Assembly: GCA_963969595.1 (NCBI GenBank)
Contig: OZ018414.1
Location: forward strand, 15,669,660-15,733,659
Length of the DNA: 64,000 bases
DNA from: Neckera pumila
Lineage: Eukaryota; Streptophyta; Bryopsida; Hypnales; Neckeraceae
Direction: 5' to 3'
The translations under genes were made by a program, and so were the position numbers. Each line of letters starts with the position of its first letter. The stretch's first letter is position 1. Shown piece after piece: positions 23,100 to 34,581 of this stretch. The notes beneath the pieces were generated by a model. It worked only from the letters and a program-made list of their open reading frames with translations, searched no databases and had not been told where the DNA came from.

Positions 23100-24790
23100 C
23101 CGGATCGCCGGTCGCCTAAAACCGCGCTCGCGCCCCGGACCGCCGGTCGCCCTGGAGTGCGGGTGTTTTGAGGACAGTCAATTCCAATTTCTTCTCCCAA
23201 AGACCCGCACTCGCCTCTGGATCGCCGGTTGCCCCACCCGCGCTCGCCCTCGGACCGCCGGTCGCCCCACCTGCACTCGTGCCCCGGACCGCCGGTCGCC
23301 CCCGGAGTGCGGGTGTTTTGAGGACAGCCACTTCCAAATTCTTCTCCCAAAGACCCGCACTCGCCCCCAGACCGCCGGTCGCCCCTAGAGTGCTGGTGGT
23401 TTGAGAACAGCCACTTCTAAATTCTTCTTCCAAGGACCCGCACTCGCCCCCGGACTGCCGGTCGCCCTTGGAGTGCGGGTCATTTGAGGAAAGCCACTTC
23501 CAAATTCTTCTTCCAAAGACCCGCACTCGCCCCTGGACCGCCGGTCGCCCCTAGAGTGCGGGTCTTTTTAGGACAGCCACTTCCAAATTCTTCTCCCAAA
23601 GACCCGCACTCGCCCTCGAACTGCTGGTCGCCCTTGGAGTGCGGGTCTTTTTAGGACAGCCACTTCCAAATTCTTCTTCCAAAGACCCGCACTTGCCTCT
23701 GGACCACCGGTCGCCCCACCCGCACTCGCCCTCGGACCGCCGGTCGCCCCTAGAGTGCGGGTGATTTGAGAACAACCACTTCCAAATTCTTCTCCCAAGG
23801 ACCCGCACTCGCCCCCGGACCGCCGGTCGCCCCTAGAGTGCGGGTGGTTTGAGAACAACCACTTCTAAATTCTTCTTCCAAGGACCCGCACTCGCCCCCG
23901 GACCGCCGGTCGCCCCTAGAGTGCGGGTCATTTGAGGAGAGCCATTTCCAAATTCTTCTCCCAAAGACCCGCACTCACCTCTGGACCACTGGTCGCCCCT
24001 AGAGTGCGGGTCTTATTAGGACAGCCACTTCCAAATTCTTCTCCCAAAGACCCGCACTCGCCCCCGGACTGCCGGTCGCCCTTGGAGTGCGGGTCTTTTT
24101 AGGACAGCCACTTCCAAATTCTTCTCCCAAAGGCCCGCACTCACCTCTGGACTGCCGGTCGCCCCACTCGTGCTCGCCCTCGGACTGCCGGTCGCCCCAC
24201 CCGCACTCGCCCCCAGACCGTCGGTCGCCCCCGGAGTGCGGGTGTTTTGAAGACAGCCACTTCCAAATTCTTCTCCCAAGGACCCGCACTCGCCCCCGGA
24301 CCGGCGGTCGCTCCTAGAGTGCGGGTGGTTTGAGAACAGTCACTTCCAAATTCTTCTTCCAAAGACCCGCACTCGCCTCTGGACCGCCGGTCGCCCCACC
24401 CGCGCTCGCGCCCCTGACCGCCGGTCGCCCCTAGAGTGCGGGTCATTTGAAGAGAGCCACTTCCAAATTCTTCTCCCAAAGACCCGCAGTCGCCCCCGGA
24501 CCGTCAGTCGCCCCCGGAGTGCGGGTGTTTTGAGGACAGCCACTTCCAAATTCTTCTCCCAAAGACCCACACTCGCCCCCGGACCGCCGGTCGCCCTGGA
24601 GTGCGGGTGTTTTTGAGGACAGTCGATTCCAAATTCTTCTCTCAAAGACCCACACTTGCCCCCGAACCGGCGGTCGCCCCTGGAGTGCGGGTCATTTTAG
24701 GAGAGCTACTTCTTAATTCTTCTCCCAAAGACCCGCACTCGCCCTCGGACCGCCGGTCGCCCCTAGAGTGTGGGTCTTCAGAGTACACCC
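23100..24790. repeat. GC-rich 83-bp minisatellite with internal dyads
   Basis: About twenty units of roughly 83 bp (ggaccgccggtcgcc at 23734, 23817 and 23900), with occasional ~35-bp insertions of an extra 'cacccgcactcgcc' module. Each unit contains GACCCGCACTCGCC and later GAGTGCGGGT (near complements), a GGACCGCCGGTC dyad, and a non-palindromic 'cacttccaaattcttct' linker. Many Gly/Arg/Ala/Pro-rich frames run through it on both strands. None starts or ends at gene-like signals, so they are repeat artefacts. Base composition contrasts sharply with the AT-rich flanks. Confidence 0.85.
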
Positions 24791-24799
24791 AATTCTGGA

Positions 24800-24820
24800 C
24801 CCCCCCCCCCCCCCCCCCCC
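24800..24820. repeat. Poly-C run, 21 bases
   Basis: An uninterrupted run of C closes the GC-rich array. Length may be unreliable in the assembly. A shorter run of 15 C lies at 40300-40314. Confidence 0.9.
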
Positions 24821-25239
24821 TTTAAGACGCGCACTTGCCCCTAGATCGTTGATTGCCTTACCCAAAATCGCCCAAGTAGGTCACTTGTATGGAATAGCTG
24901 TAAAGGTTGTACGTTTGTGTCATTTGTAAAGTGACTTCCAATTCAATGTCATCTTATTGATAAGCTAGAAATCATCAAAAACATATTCCAAAATGCAATA
25001 TTTCCTTCCCTCGTTCCAAACCCCATCCCTAAACCCTAAAACCTAAACCTCAACTATTGGATTCTTAAAAATGCTTATTATAATCTAGCTCCCCAAAAAA
25101 TTTACCCTCACCCTACTAGTCATGAAAACCGCAATTTTTGAAAATGTGACCTTGTAAAGTGGAGTTGCCTATTGCTCATGTCCTTCAAATGATGAAAAAA
25201 AAATAGAAAGAGGTTAAAAGTCAAAGAATAATCTGAACA

Positions 25240-27235
25240 TTTTGCATTCAGATTTTGTAAGTCAAAAATATTTTGCATTCAGATCTAGGAAAGTTATCAA
25301 GCTCTAATGCCCTTACAAACTCCCTCCCACCCAAAAAAAAATAGAAAAGGATGTTGATCCCAAGAATAATTTTAAAACATTTTGCATTGAGGTTTAGGGA
25401 ATCAAAAAAAATTTTGCATTGATGTTTAGTTAGTCAAAAACATTTTGCATTGAGGTTTAGTGAGTCCAAAAAAGCTTGCATTGGGATTTTGTTAGTCAAA
25501 AACATTTTGCATTGAGGTTTAGGGAATCAAAAAAAGTTTACATTGGGGTTTAGTTAGTCAAAAACATTTTGCATTGAGGTTTAGGGAATCAAAGAAAGTT
25601 TGCATTGGGATTTAGTTAGTCAAAAATATTTTGCATTCAGGTCTAGAAAAGGTATCCAACTCTAATGCCTTTACAAATTCCTCCCCCCTCTTAAAAAAAT
25701 GGAAAAAGATGGTGACCCCAAGAATAATTTTAAAACATCTTGCATTGAGGTTTAGGGAATCAAAAAAATTTGCATTGATGTTTAGTTAGTCAAAAACATT
25801 TTGCATTGAGGTTTAGTGATTCCAAAAAATTTTGCATTGGGATTTTGTTAGTCAAAAACATTTTGCATTGAGGTTTAGGGAATCGAAAAAAGTTTGCATT
25901 GGGGTTTAGTTAGTCAAAAGCATTTTGCATTGAGGTTTAGGGAATCAAAGAAAGTTTGCATTGGGATTTAGTTAGTCAAAAATATTTTGCATTCAGGTCT
26001 AGAAAAGGTATCCAACTCTAATGCCTTTACAAATTCCTCCCCCCTCTTACAAAAATGGAAAAAGATGGTGACCCCAAGAACAATTTTAAAACATTTTGCA
26101 TTGAGGTTTAGGGAATCAAAAAAAATTTGCATTGAAGTTTAGTTAGTCAAAGACATTTTGCATTGAGGTGTAGTGAGTCCAAAAAAGTTTGCATTGGGAT
26201 TTTGTTAGTCAAAAACATTTTGCATTGAGGTTTAAGGAATCGAAAAAAGTTTGCATTGGGGTTTAGTTAATCAAAAACATTTTGCATTGAGGTTTAGGGA
26301 ATCAAAGAAAGTTTGCATTGGGATTTAGTTAGTCAAAAATATTTTGCATTCAGGTCTAGAAAAGGTATCCAACTCTAATGCCTTTACAAATCCCTCCCCC
26401 CTCTTAAAAAAAATGGAAAAAGATGGTGACCCCAAGAACAATTTTAAAACATTTTGCATTGAGGTTTAGGGAATCAAAAAAGATTTGCATTGGGGCTTAG
26501 TTAGTCAAAGACATTTTGCATTGAGGTTTAGTGAGTCCAAAAAATTTTGCATTGGGATTTTGTTAGTCAAAAACATTTTGCATTGAGGTTTAGTGAGTCC
26601 AAAAAAGTTTGCATTGGGATTTTGTTAGTCAAAAACATTTTGCATTGAGGTTTAGGGAATCGAAAAAAGTTTGCATTGGGGTTTAGTTAATCAAAAACAT
26701 TTTGCATTGAGGTTTAGGGAATCAAAGAAAGTTTGCATTGGGATTTAGTTAGTCAAAAATATTTTGCATTCAGGTCTAGAAAAGGTATCCAACTCTAATG
26801 CCTTTACAAATTCCTCCCCCCTCTTAAAAGAAATGGAAAAAGATGGTGACCCCAAGAACAATTTTAAAACATTTTACATTGAGGTTTAGGGAATCAAAAA
26901 AAATTTGCATTGGGGCTTAGTTAGCCAAAGACATTTTGCATTGAGGTTTAGTGAGTCCAAAAAATTTTGCATTGAGATTTTGTTAGTCAAAAACATTTTG
27001 CATTGAGGTCTAGAAAAGGTATCCAATTCCAACGCCCTTACAAATCCCCCCCCCTGAAAAAAAATGGAAAAGGATGGTGATCCCAAGAATAATTTAAAAA
27101 CATTTTGCATGGAGGTTGAGGGAGTCAAAAAGATTTTGCATTTAGGTTTCGTTAGTCAAAAATATTTTGCATTTAGGTTTCGTTAGTCAAAAATATTTTG
27201 CAATGAGCTCTAGGAAAGGTATCTATGATTAAGCC
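25240..27235 (+). repeat. AT-rich ~31-bp repeat in higher-order units of ~356 bp
   Basis: The basic module alternates 'ttttgcattgaggtttaggg' with 'tttgcattggggtttagtta', each about 31 bp. Groups of modules are punctuated by a constant segment 'ggtctagaaaaggtatccaa', then 'tctaatgcctttacaaattc', a C-run, and 'gatggtgaccccaag'. Punctuation occurs at 25643, 25999, 26356, 26776 and 27010, giving spacings of 356, 357, 420 and 234, plus degenerate copies at 25281 and 27209. Many modules contain TTTAGGG, and 'ccctaaaccctaaa' occurs just upstream near 25030. Confidence 0.85.
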
Positions 27236-27922
27236 CTTACGAAGTCCAAAAACAAAATTGGTATTGAATCCGAGGAGATCACTTAGTGTCAATTGGAACC
27301 TACGTGCCTTAAGTTTTTTGACCCCCCTATCTTATGTCCTAAAATTCAAATAAAAGGAAACAAAAAAATATGGGTAGATTTTTCTAGCTTTAAAGTTTAT
27401 GTTGTGAATTATTGATATGTTTTATCTGTTAAATATAATTAGTTATGAATTTTTGAAGTAAAAGAATACACTGCAAAGTCGAAAATAATTTTCATACCCC
27501 TACCTTATACAAGAAAAAATTGTCTTAAAAATGAAAAATAAATTGCTAAAAATAAATTCCTATTGAAATTTCATTTAATATCTGAATATTGATGCAATGG
27601 TAATCAAAATGCATTCACAATAAATATTTGAGTCGAAAAATATGCCATTTCAATTCATTTTTCAACCTCTGACTCCTAGAAATCATTTCATACATTATTT
27701 GGATTGGAAATTTTTGGCAATAGAAACCTATAGTCATTATTGAACAAACCTCAAAATTATAGGTTGAAAATATACTTCATGAAAAAGTATATACGAGGTC
27801 CAAAATTCACTTTAACACACATGGTTTCTTGTAATTATACTAAGTGATCTTCCCGGGGTATTGAATTGGTGCAAATACTCATTATGTTGCCAAAATAAAA
27901 AGGTGTACATTACATACCTTAA

Positions 27923-28846
27923 CCTGGAAATGTTAAAACTACATTTTCTCGCATTATAGCAATTTTGAGCAGCTCACTATGAAAAGAGATTTTGTTTTTT
28001 TCCTTTAAAATTTTCACACAACATTTCTTCAAAGAGTAGATTTAAGGCACAACAACTTTCATAACTTATCAAGATATGGTTTAAAAGTTATTGCATGATA
28101 TGTGATTTTAAGAATTTGGTGGACAACTAAATTTTTTGAAATATCCACCTTTTTAAAAAAGAATTGAAATTGGTTCTTCAAAGGTATATATATATATTCA
28201 TATACAAATCTTTAAATCCTTCCGTTTTTAGTTGTGAGATGAAAACTTATGATGCGCTCTAGTTTATGAGTAGTTAAGGATTTTCTACTCTAAAATAAAC
28301 TTTAGAGTCCTTTACTTGTTTCATTTTTCAATATTTTCTCCTAAAAAAATTTCTATGATGTACATATTTATTGCAACATTGCAACCATTTGGATTGTCAT
28401 TTTTAAATATGAGTATTTAATTCTTAATACTTTAGTGTTTTAAATGGTTTTGTATTTCTGTCCACTTACTAATTTTTTCCTAAACGTTGTACAATTCTCA
28501 ACAATCCTTAAATTTTGAAGCATGCAACCAACTTGCCTTGGAAGACAATTTTAAAAAATAACCACCATTTGGGACCTTTTTTCATAGAAATGTGACCTTG
28601 TGAAGTGCAAATGCCCGCATTTTTGTAGTGATAAAAAATGGATTTTTGGCAATTTAAATGTTATTATCTCGCAATCTAAAAGGTGGAAATTTCTGAAATT
28701 TTTCTATATTTTTTAAAACAAGTACACTACAAGATCCTACGATTATATATATTGAATAGGAACAATTTCTTCAAGTTCAGTGCTTGTACTAAGAATGAAA
28801 GTATTAGAGCATTTTTGTTGAAAACGGAGTCCAATACATTTATGGG
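27923..28846 (-). mobile_element. TTAA-flanked non-autonomous element, copy 4, nested in the hAT-like element
   Basis: Reverse-orientation copy (924 bp) between TTAA at 27919-27922 and TTAA at 28847-28850. The 27.9-kb end aligns with the right end of the 9179-10130 copy (gagcagctcactatg block). The other end carries the complement of the 'ccaaaaacgctccaaaactg' region. Termini are degraded (CCTGG and TATGGG beside the TTAAs), so this is an old insertion. Confidence 0.55.
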
Positions 28847-28977
28847 TTAAATTACACAAGGAAGGATTATCTTTAATTCACCATTGGATTTCCATCTTGG
28901 ATTCTTGGAGTTATTACAACCTGTGAATTCCAAGAGCTGTACTTGCGGTCGCCCATGGACTTGCACTCCAGAGTTGT

Positions 28978-29160
28978 CAGGGTTGACTGGCTGCAAACTT
29001 TGGAGGCCAATAACTTTTGCAAAAATTACCCAAATTGGGCATATGAGATATGTTTCGGCATCTACAGAAAATTTAGATGCCGAAAAACATCTCATATGCC
29101 CAATTTGAATAATTTTTGCAAAAGTTATCGGCCTCCAAAGTTTGCAGCCAGTCAACCCTG
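28978..29160. repeat. Right palindrome, 183 bp
   Basis: Starts CAGGGTTGACTGGCTGC and ends with its complement. It is exactly as long as the left core at 22889-23071 and nearly the same in sequence. It is followed to about 29260 by GC-rich 'ccactcgccccacccacact' sequence matching the arms of the left palindrome. Only one side has the GC-rich extension here; the other side is 'ccagagttgt'. Confidence 0.8.
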
Positions 29161-29451
29161 ATTCCACTCGCCCCACCCACACTCGCCCCCGGACCGCTTC
29201 ACCCGCACTCGCCCCACCCGCGGTCGCCTCTTGCGGACCCGCTTGCGCCCCTACCCGCGGTCGCACTCCCAGTCAGCATTCCGCGCCATCCACGTCAGGC
29301 AATCCATTTATTGGGGGGTAAAAAAAATCGAACCCTAAAAAATTACGCGACGAGTCTTGTCATGTATACGCGACATTTTTTTCGCGACGTCACATGTCAG
29401 ACAGACAACGCGACATCCAAACCCAAAAATCTATCGGACAAGACAACCCTG

Positions 29452-29459
29452 ACAACGCT
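29452..29459. repeat. 8-bp target-site duplication, right copy (ACAACGCT)
   Basis: Exact copy of 22652-22659, immediately after the CCCTG end of the 6.8-kb element. Confidence 0.75.
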
Positions 29460-29499
29460 TAATTCAAAACGAAACCAAGGAGTTCTAACTAATGGCAGT

Positions 29500-30080
29500 G
29501 CTAGAATTTGGCTAGAATGTCTTTGGGATTAGTACTAAAAGAAGAAAGCAATAAAAATGCTAACCAATGCAATGTTAGTTCAAACTTGCTTGAAAATACC
29601 AAATAAACAAGCCAAGGACAAAGGGACCCCCACATCCTTTGTAATGAGCTCAAAGACACCAAGGTATGCTTGAAAACGCAAAGAATTCTTGAATTGAAAT
29701 AAAAAAAAAGAGTTTTTGGCAAGATACCAAAATTCTTGACAACGTGGTCGCATATGGTGCAACTTAACAAATGCGAAAGGGGTGCAAAGAAAGGGGAGGA
29801 GAGGGCCTTATATACTTGCTCAATGCCCTCAACTTCCCTCCAATTACCGACTTCTACTCCTAAGTATATTCAAATTTACTTAATTAAAATTCTACACTAC
29901 TATTGTAATTGCTCTAACTTTTGGAGAAATGCTCCAAACTCTAAGCCGACTATGCCATTGTCTTTAGAAGACCCAAATTAGTCTAAGAATCCCCCTACCC
30001 CTATTTCTTAACCATTTTGTATGTTAAAACCAACGTTTAGCGTATCGCTAAAAAGGGTGAAAATCTAATTGTTGGAGATA
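29500..30080. repeat. Dispersed repeat, copy A (paralogous to 48330-48960)
   Basis: It shares with 48330-48960 the order: 'aggattagta' near the start, a 'gcttgaaaa' block, an aggggtg-gagagg-ccttaaata block, 'ttttggagaa-a-ctccaaa', 'gccattg-ctttagaag', and 'aaaggtaaaaatc' near the end. The similarity is moderate. No ORF is conserved between copies. It could be an LTR or a transposon end, but paired ends were not found. Confidence 0.45.
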
Positions 30081-30291
30081 ATTTTGTTTTCAAGTTTTGA
30101 CTGGCCATGGTTGTCAATGAGGTCCAAGATAGTAAGAAAAGAGTCCAAGTGAACTCCAATTGGAAATTGGGAGCTTCTGGTATGCCGGTCAACGTAACGA
30201 ATGTTTTAAAATCCGTTAAAATCCGTTAGCACCGCCGGTTCTGGTATTTGTTGGGGTTGGAATGTAATGCAATTTTCTCGGGCATTTTATT

Positions 30292-30491
30292 NNNNNNNNN
30301 NNNNNNNNNNNNNNNNNNNNNNNNNNNNNNNNNNNNNNNNNNNNNNNNNNNNNNNNNNNNNNNNNNNNNNNNNNNNNNNNNNNNNNNNNNNNNNNNNNNN
30401 NNNNNNNNNNNNNNNNNNNNNNNNNNNNNNNNNNNNNNNNNNNNNNNNNNNNNNNNNNNNNNNNNNNNNNNNNNNNNNNNNNNNNNNNNNN
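30292..30491. other. Assembly gap, exactly 200 N
   Basis: A run of 200 N, a conventional fixed-length scaffold gap, so the true distance is unknown. Frames running through it are meaningless. Confidence 0.99.
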
Positions 30492-33300
30492 GAGAACATT
30501 GTTGACATGCACATTTTCAATGCCATATTCATGCCAATTTAGCTAACACTATTTGAATGCCATACTGACATCTTTCTACTGTGATTTAATCTTGTATTCA
30601 TTTTAGGCAATGTCATGCCATTTTTGCATCATGACAATAATACTTTAACCTTATGTCGGCACAATTTTGACATCCTTTTCTTCAATGCCTATTTGGTGCC
30701 ATTGCACTACAATGTTTAAATACACATTTCAATGCCACTTTAGAAGACATGGTAAGTAACAATATTTCAATGTCATTTTTTCATCATTTTGACTTTCACA
30801 TATTCCTTTGGGCTATTTTAGAGCCAATTGATTGTCATTTTGACACCATCATTTTTCTTAAATTTTTTAAGTAAATGTCATATTAGTGCAAACTATTGTA
30901 CTCTGATAGATAATTGCTAATAGTAGGCTTACTGTAGTACTATTCTTCATAGGCTTATATCATCTTTTATATTGTAGTACTTGAAATCCAATGAATAAAT
31001 TTTAAGATGGATTTCACTTTACTATAGGAACAACTATACAAATTGATAGTTAATAATTAAATGAGCATCTAAAATTAACAATTGTTAGTACTATACATAG
31101 ACTTAGTTAGTAAATAGTTTGTATCACATTGTAATTATATTGTATGTAGTATATAGGGGAATGAGTTTGGATACTAATTAGCATACTATAGGCGTTTAAT
31201 TATCTACCCTTGAAAATTAGACATTCACAACCAGGTTTTTAAATTAGCGTGAAAATTTTATACTACACGGGTGCCTAATGTCAGTTCACTGTGCCTTCTA
31301 AGAATTATAAATTTTTTTCTAAGTACCTAAATGCATACTACTACTTGCAAAAAGAGCCCCAACCTAGGTCTAAGGGCAAGAATTGATTTGGGCAAGGTTC
31401 TTAACTAGGCCGCGGTGATTTTCTAATAAAAATAGAGGCCATCTAAATTTAGCAATCTCAATCTGTAGACAGGCTCATGCCATTTTCAAAAACATAAAAT
31501 TCATAAAAATCTAATACTACTAACAAAAATTATGCACGGATGAAGTTTGATTGCTAATCAATACTTTAAACTTCATCCATGTTTTTTCTAGAAGCTCCTA
31601 ATTCCAATTTGACTTAAGATTTTGGCTATGGATCTAGGCTAGGATTTATATCCTAAGATCCGAATTTGGCCGTGGATGGATGGATCCTACCTATCTTCAT
31701 CCATTCTTTAGTCTAGACTTCATCCTCATTAATTTTTCTAAGTACTTTCCTAAGTTTGAATTAGTTCTAAACTTCTCTAGATTACTTCTATCCACTTCTA
31801 AACCTAAGACTCTGCTTGGTGAATTGAAGCCTAATTTACTTTGCTAATCTTTAACTACTCTAGGGATGAACTTTATAGGATTTGTTACTAATTTTAGATC
31901 CTTTACACTTATACTTTGAAGAATTTTGCTTGACCTTTCTAATTTGCTACTGTACTTTTAAATTGAACTTTCCTAGCGGAACCTATTTCTAATATGATGG
32001 ATGAAGTTTGACAATTGATCAGTATTTCAAACTTCATCTACTAATTACTGATAAACTGAAGTTTTCAAAATTAACTTCTAATTTCACTTCTGGGGTTTCA
32101 ATTACTTTAACTTCATAACCTGTTCCATTTGGATGATTTTAGGTGTTTTTCATCCAATCTATCCTCCAAACTTCATTCACCTATATCTTTCTTGTTTTAA
32201 CTCCAAACTCTATGTATTTTGTAGTTTTGAAAACTTCTATCCTCTACTCTAGGATTCTAAGGTCAAACTTGGATTGACTTCTAGACCTAATGAGCTAATC
32301 TAATCTTAGGCCTTGACTTTGATTAGCAATGTCTAATCAAAGTAATTTAAAATGGAAATGGAAAAAACTAGTAGCCTACTTTAGCTTAAAGATCCCAAAT
32401 TACATCATTGAAGGTTCCTTCTAACCCTCTTTTGTTCACCATTTTTGTCTTTTAGGAATTCTACCAATGCTTGAAGTATTTTTGTTTATAAATTTTTTTT
32501 GTCATTGAGGTAGAGACATTTGAAATTGTCCTTGGACCTAATGGCATCCCTTATTGGAAATCTTACCCTTCTACTTGGATAATTTTGTTGGATTGCTGTA
32601 TTGTTGAATTATTGGATGCATATGCATTTCTGGAGTTGGTATTGGGGTTCATGATTTTGATTAAGAATAAGTTGAGCTATAGTTTAGGATTAGGGTTTAA
32701 TGTCTTTCATTTCTTTTATAGTTTTGGCAAAAAACCGTTTCCACTTCTGCAAACTACATTGCTGAACCAAGTTGGTGGCCCTTTTGCTTTTCTTGGTGCT
32801 TATTCTAAGAATGGAAGATTTGGATCTTCATTGGAAGAAATTTCATTGCTTTGTCAAAGCATCCAAAACTCTCAAATTTTTTCTTTTCACGACAAGAAAA
32901 AAGGGCCCTAATTAACAGAAGATAATGCATTTTTATTGATTACGACAAAAAATTGGGGGGCTTTGTTGATTTGGCGGTCATCTAAACATCAATTGTTATG
33001 ACTTGGTTGTTTTGAACGAAATTTTTTTTGCTTAGTTGATTTGACAATCCTCTCAATATCATTATTCATCTTTCCACCTATCGTAGTAGTAAGTCAGGGT
33101 TGGCCAAAAATAATTATTTAAGAATATGCCAAAAAATAAATAAAATGAATAAGAAAAATTGTCAAATTTAGCAAACATTAAATGACCAAAATGTTGTAAA
33201 AAATAAAAATGTCCAATATTAGCGGGAAAGTCCAAAATAAAGTCCAATGACCATCTAAAATCAAGATATTCTAGATGGCAAGGTGATGGATTTACAATGA
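30492..33300. other. AT-rich intergenic region with recurrent dyads
   Basis: No gene is recognised. GATGAAGTTTGA ... TCAAACTTCATC-type hairpins occur at about 31538-31582 and 31995-32040. The style resembles 19.8-21.0 kb. The 108-codon frame at 32585-32911 has no domain and no splice context worth reporting as a gene. Confidence 0.4.
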
Positions 33301-33307
33301 TTCCTAA

Positions 33308-34048
33308 ATTGGCCACTATATAAATCGCTTTAATAAACTGAAAAATGGAATTATTAAGAGAAATTTAGACATGTTGTTGCACAAAAGAGATTCTAACTTC
33401 ATGTACAATTTCACTTAGAATGGACTATATTTAGACCTATTATTCTTTAAATGAAATTTCTATGTAAAAATAATTTTTTTGTGAAAAGTCAAAATGACTC
33501 ATTTCTTTTTATAGGAAGAATATACATCTTAACAAGAATCACATATTACAAGTTCCTTGAATTTTGAATTTTTATTGATTGAAATCTTATTGATTAAAAT
33601 TTGACCTCCAAATTTTGACTTTTTAATTTTTCACTCCATAAACTGCAAAAAAAAAATAAAAACTCATTTATTCATTATATTTTATTTTTTTGCAATTTAG
33701 AGAGTGGAAAATAAAAAATAAAAATTTTAAGGTCAAGTTTTAATCAATAAGGTTTGAATCAATAAGATTTCAATCAATAAAAATCTAAAATTTGTGGAGT
33801 TTATAATATGTGATTCTAGTCAAGACGTATATTCTTCCTATTTTAGGAAATGAGACATTTTGACTTTTCACAAAAAACATTTATATAGAAATTTCATTCA
33901 AATAATAATAGGTCTAAATATAATCCATTCTAAATGAAATTATACATGAAGGTAGAATCGCTTTTGTACAACAATATGAGGCCAATTTTCACTTCATAAT
34001 TCTAGTTTCTCAAATTTATGAGAAAAATTTATATACTGGCCCTAATTA
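33308..34048. mobile_element. Foldback element, ~740 bp
   Basis: The left arm (to about 33645) and right arm (from about 33690) are imperfect reverse complements over some 340 bp. Paired blocks include 'gaaatttctat', 'gtgaaaagtcaaaatg', 'ggaagaatata' and 'tcaatcaataaaaat'. The outermost blocks are 'ggccactatataaat' and its counterpart at 34020-34045. No ORF. Exact ends and target duplication are not visible. Confidence 0.6.
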
Positions 34049-34198
34049 CTTCTGGGAGTCACTTTATTTCCTTGAAATATAGTGATAATGATGGATGGAG
34101 AGGTTGTTTTTATAATGAAACACATTGTTCATTATGAATTCTGCAAGAGTATGAAATAATTTGAAGATGAGAGCTTGATCGCTCATTGTCAAAATGTA

Positions 34199-34581
34199 GG
34201 AATTGTGTGCAAAATAGAATTTCAGACCTCATTTTGGCATAGTAGAATGACTTTTTTCAAAGCACTCTGAACTAAAAAAAGTTGTGGAATCAAGCCAAGT
34301 TTTATTTTGAAGAATTGGTTTGACGTTTTGAGTCTTCAATCAAAAGTTATGGACAAATTTCAAAGTAGATGTTTGAAATTGTAAAAAAAATGTCCCTTCC
34401 AATCCCTGTCTCAAATTTGTCCATAACTTTTTACTGTAGTCTTCAAATCTCAAAAGGATTTTTGGAGATGAAAGTTAGCTTCATTTTCCACAATAAATTA
34501 GTTTAAAGTTTTTGAAAAAAATAATTCATCAGTACGTGCCTAAATGAGGTCTAAAATTCTACTTAAACCACAATTTCTACT
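34199..34581. repeat. Imperfect inverted repeat, ~380 bp
   Basis: The left edge 'aattgtgtgcaaaatagaat' pairs with the right edge (attctacttaaaccacaatt). 'cagacctcatttt' and 'gtccataacttttta' also have partners in mirrored order. It is an old, diverged foldback with no coding content. Confidence 0.45.

Larger units (their letters stand above)
22660..29451. mobile_element. 6.8-kb hAT-like non-autonomous element carrying two satellite arrays
   Basis: The ends are CAGGGTTTTCTGTC at 22660 and, on the opposite strand, CAGGGTTGTCTTGTC at 29451. They are flanked by a perfect 8-bp direct repeat, ACAACGCT (22652-22659 and 29452-29459). An 8-bp duplication with CAGGG-type termini is characteristic of hAT elements. 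Both subterminal regions are rich in GTCGCG/CGCGAC motifs and then in 'gcgagtgcgggtggggcgag' sequence in inverted orientation, so the TIRs are long but imperfect. Inside are a 183-bp palindrome near each end, an 83-bp GC-rich minisatellite, an AT-rich higher-order array and a nested TTAA element. No transposase-like frame is seen. Movement would depend on a protein encoded elsewhere. Confidence 0.7.

Noticed and set aside
23100..24790. CRISPR-like regular array
   Set aside because: Units are near-identical throughout with no unique spacers, and the genome is a plant's.
22758..24825. Many 60-180-codon frames on both strands, Gly/Arg/Ala/Pro-rich
   Set aside because: They come from the GC-rich minisatellite and palindrome; stop codons are rare there by composition, and frames mirror each other on opposite strands.
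30216..30542. Open frames crossing 30292-30491
   Set aside because: They consist mostly of the 200-N gap.
32585..32911. 108-codon frame, plus strand
   Set aside because: Hydrophobic, composition-driven, no family resemblance and no splice context.
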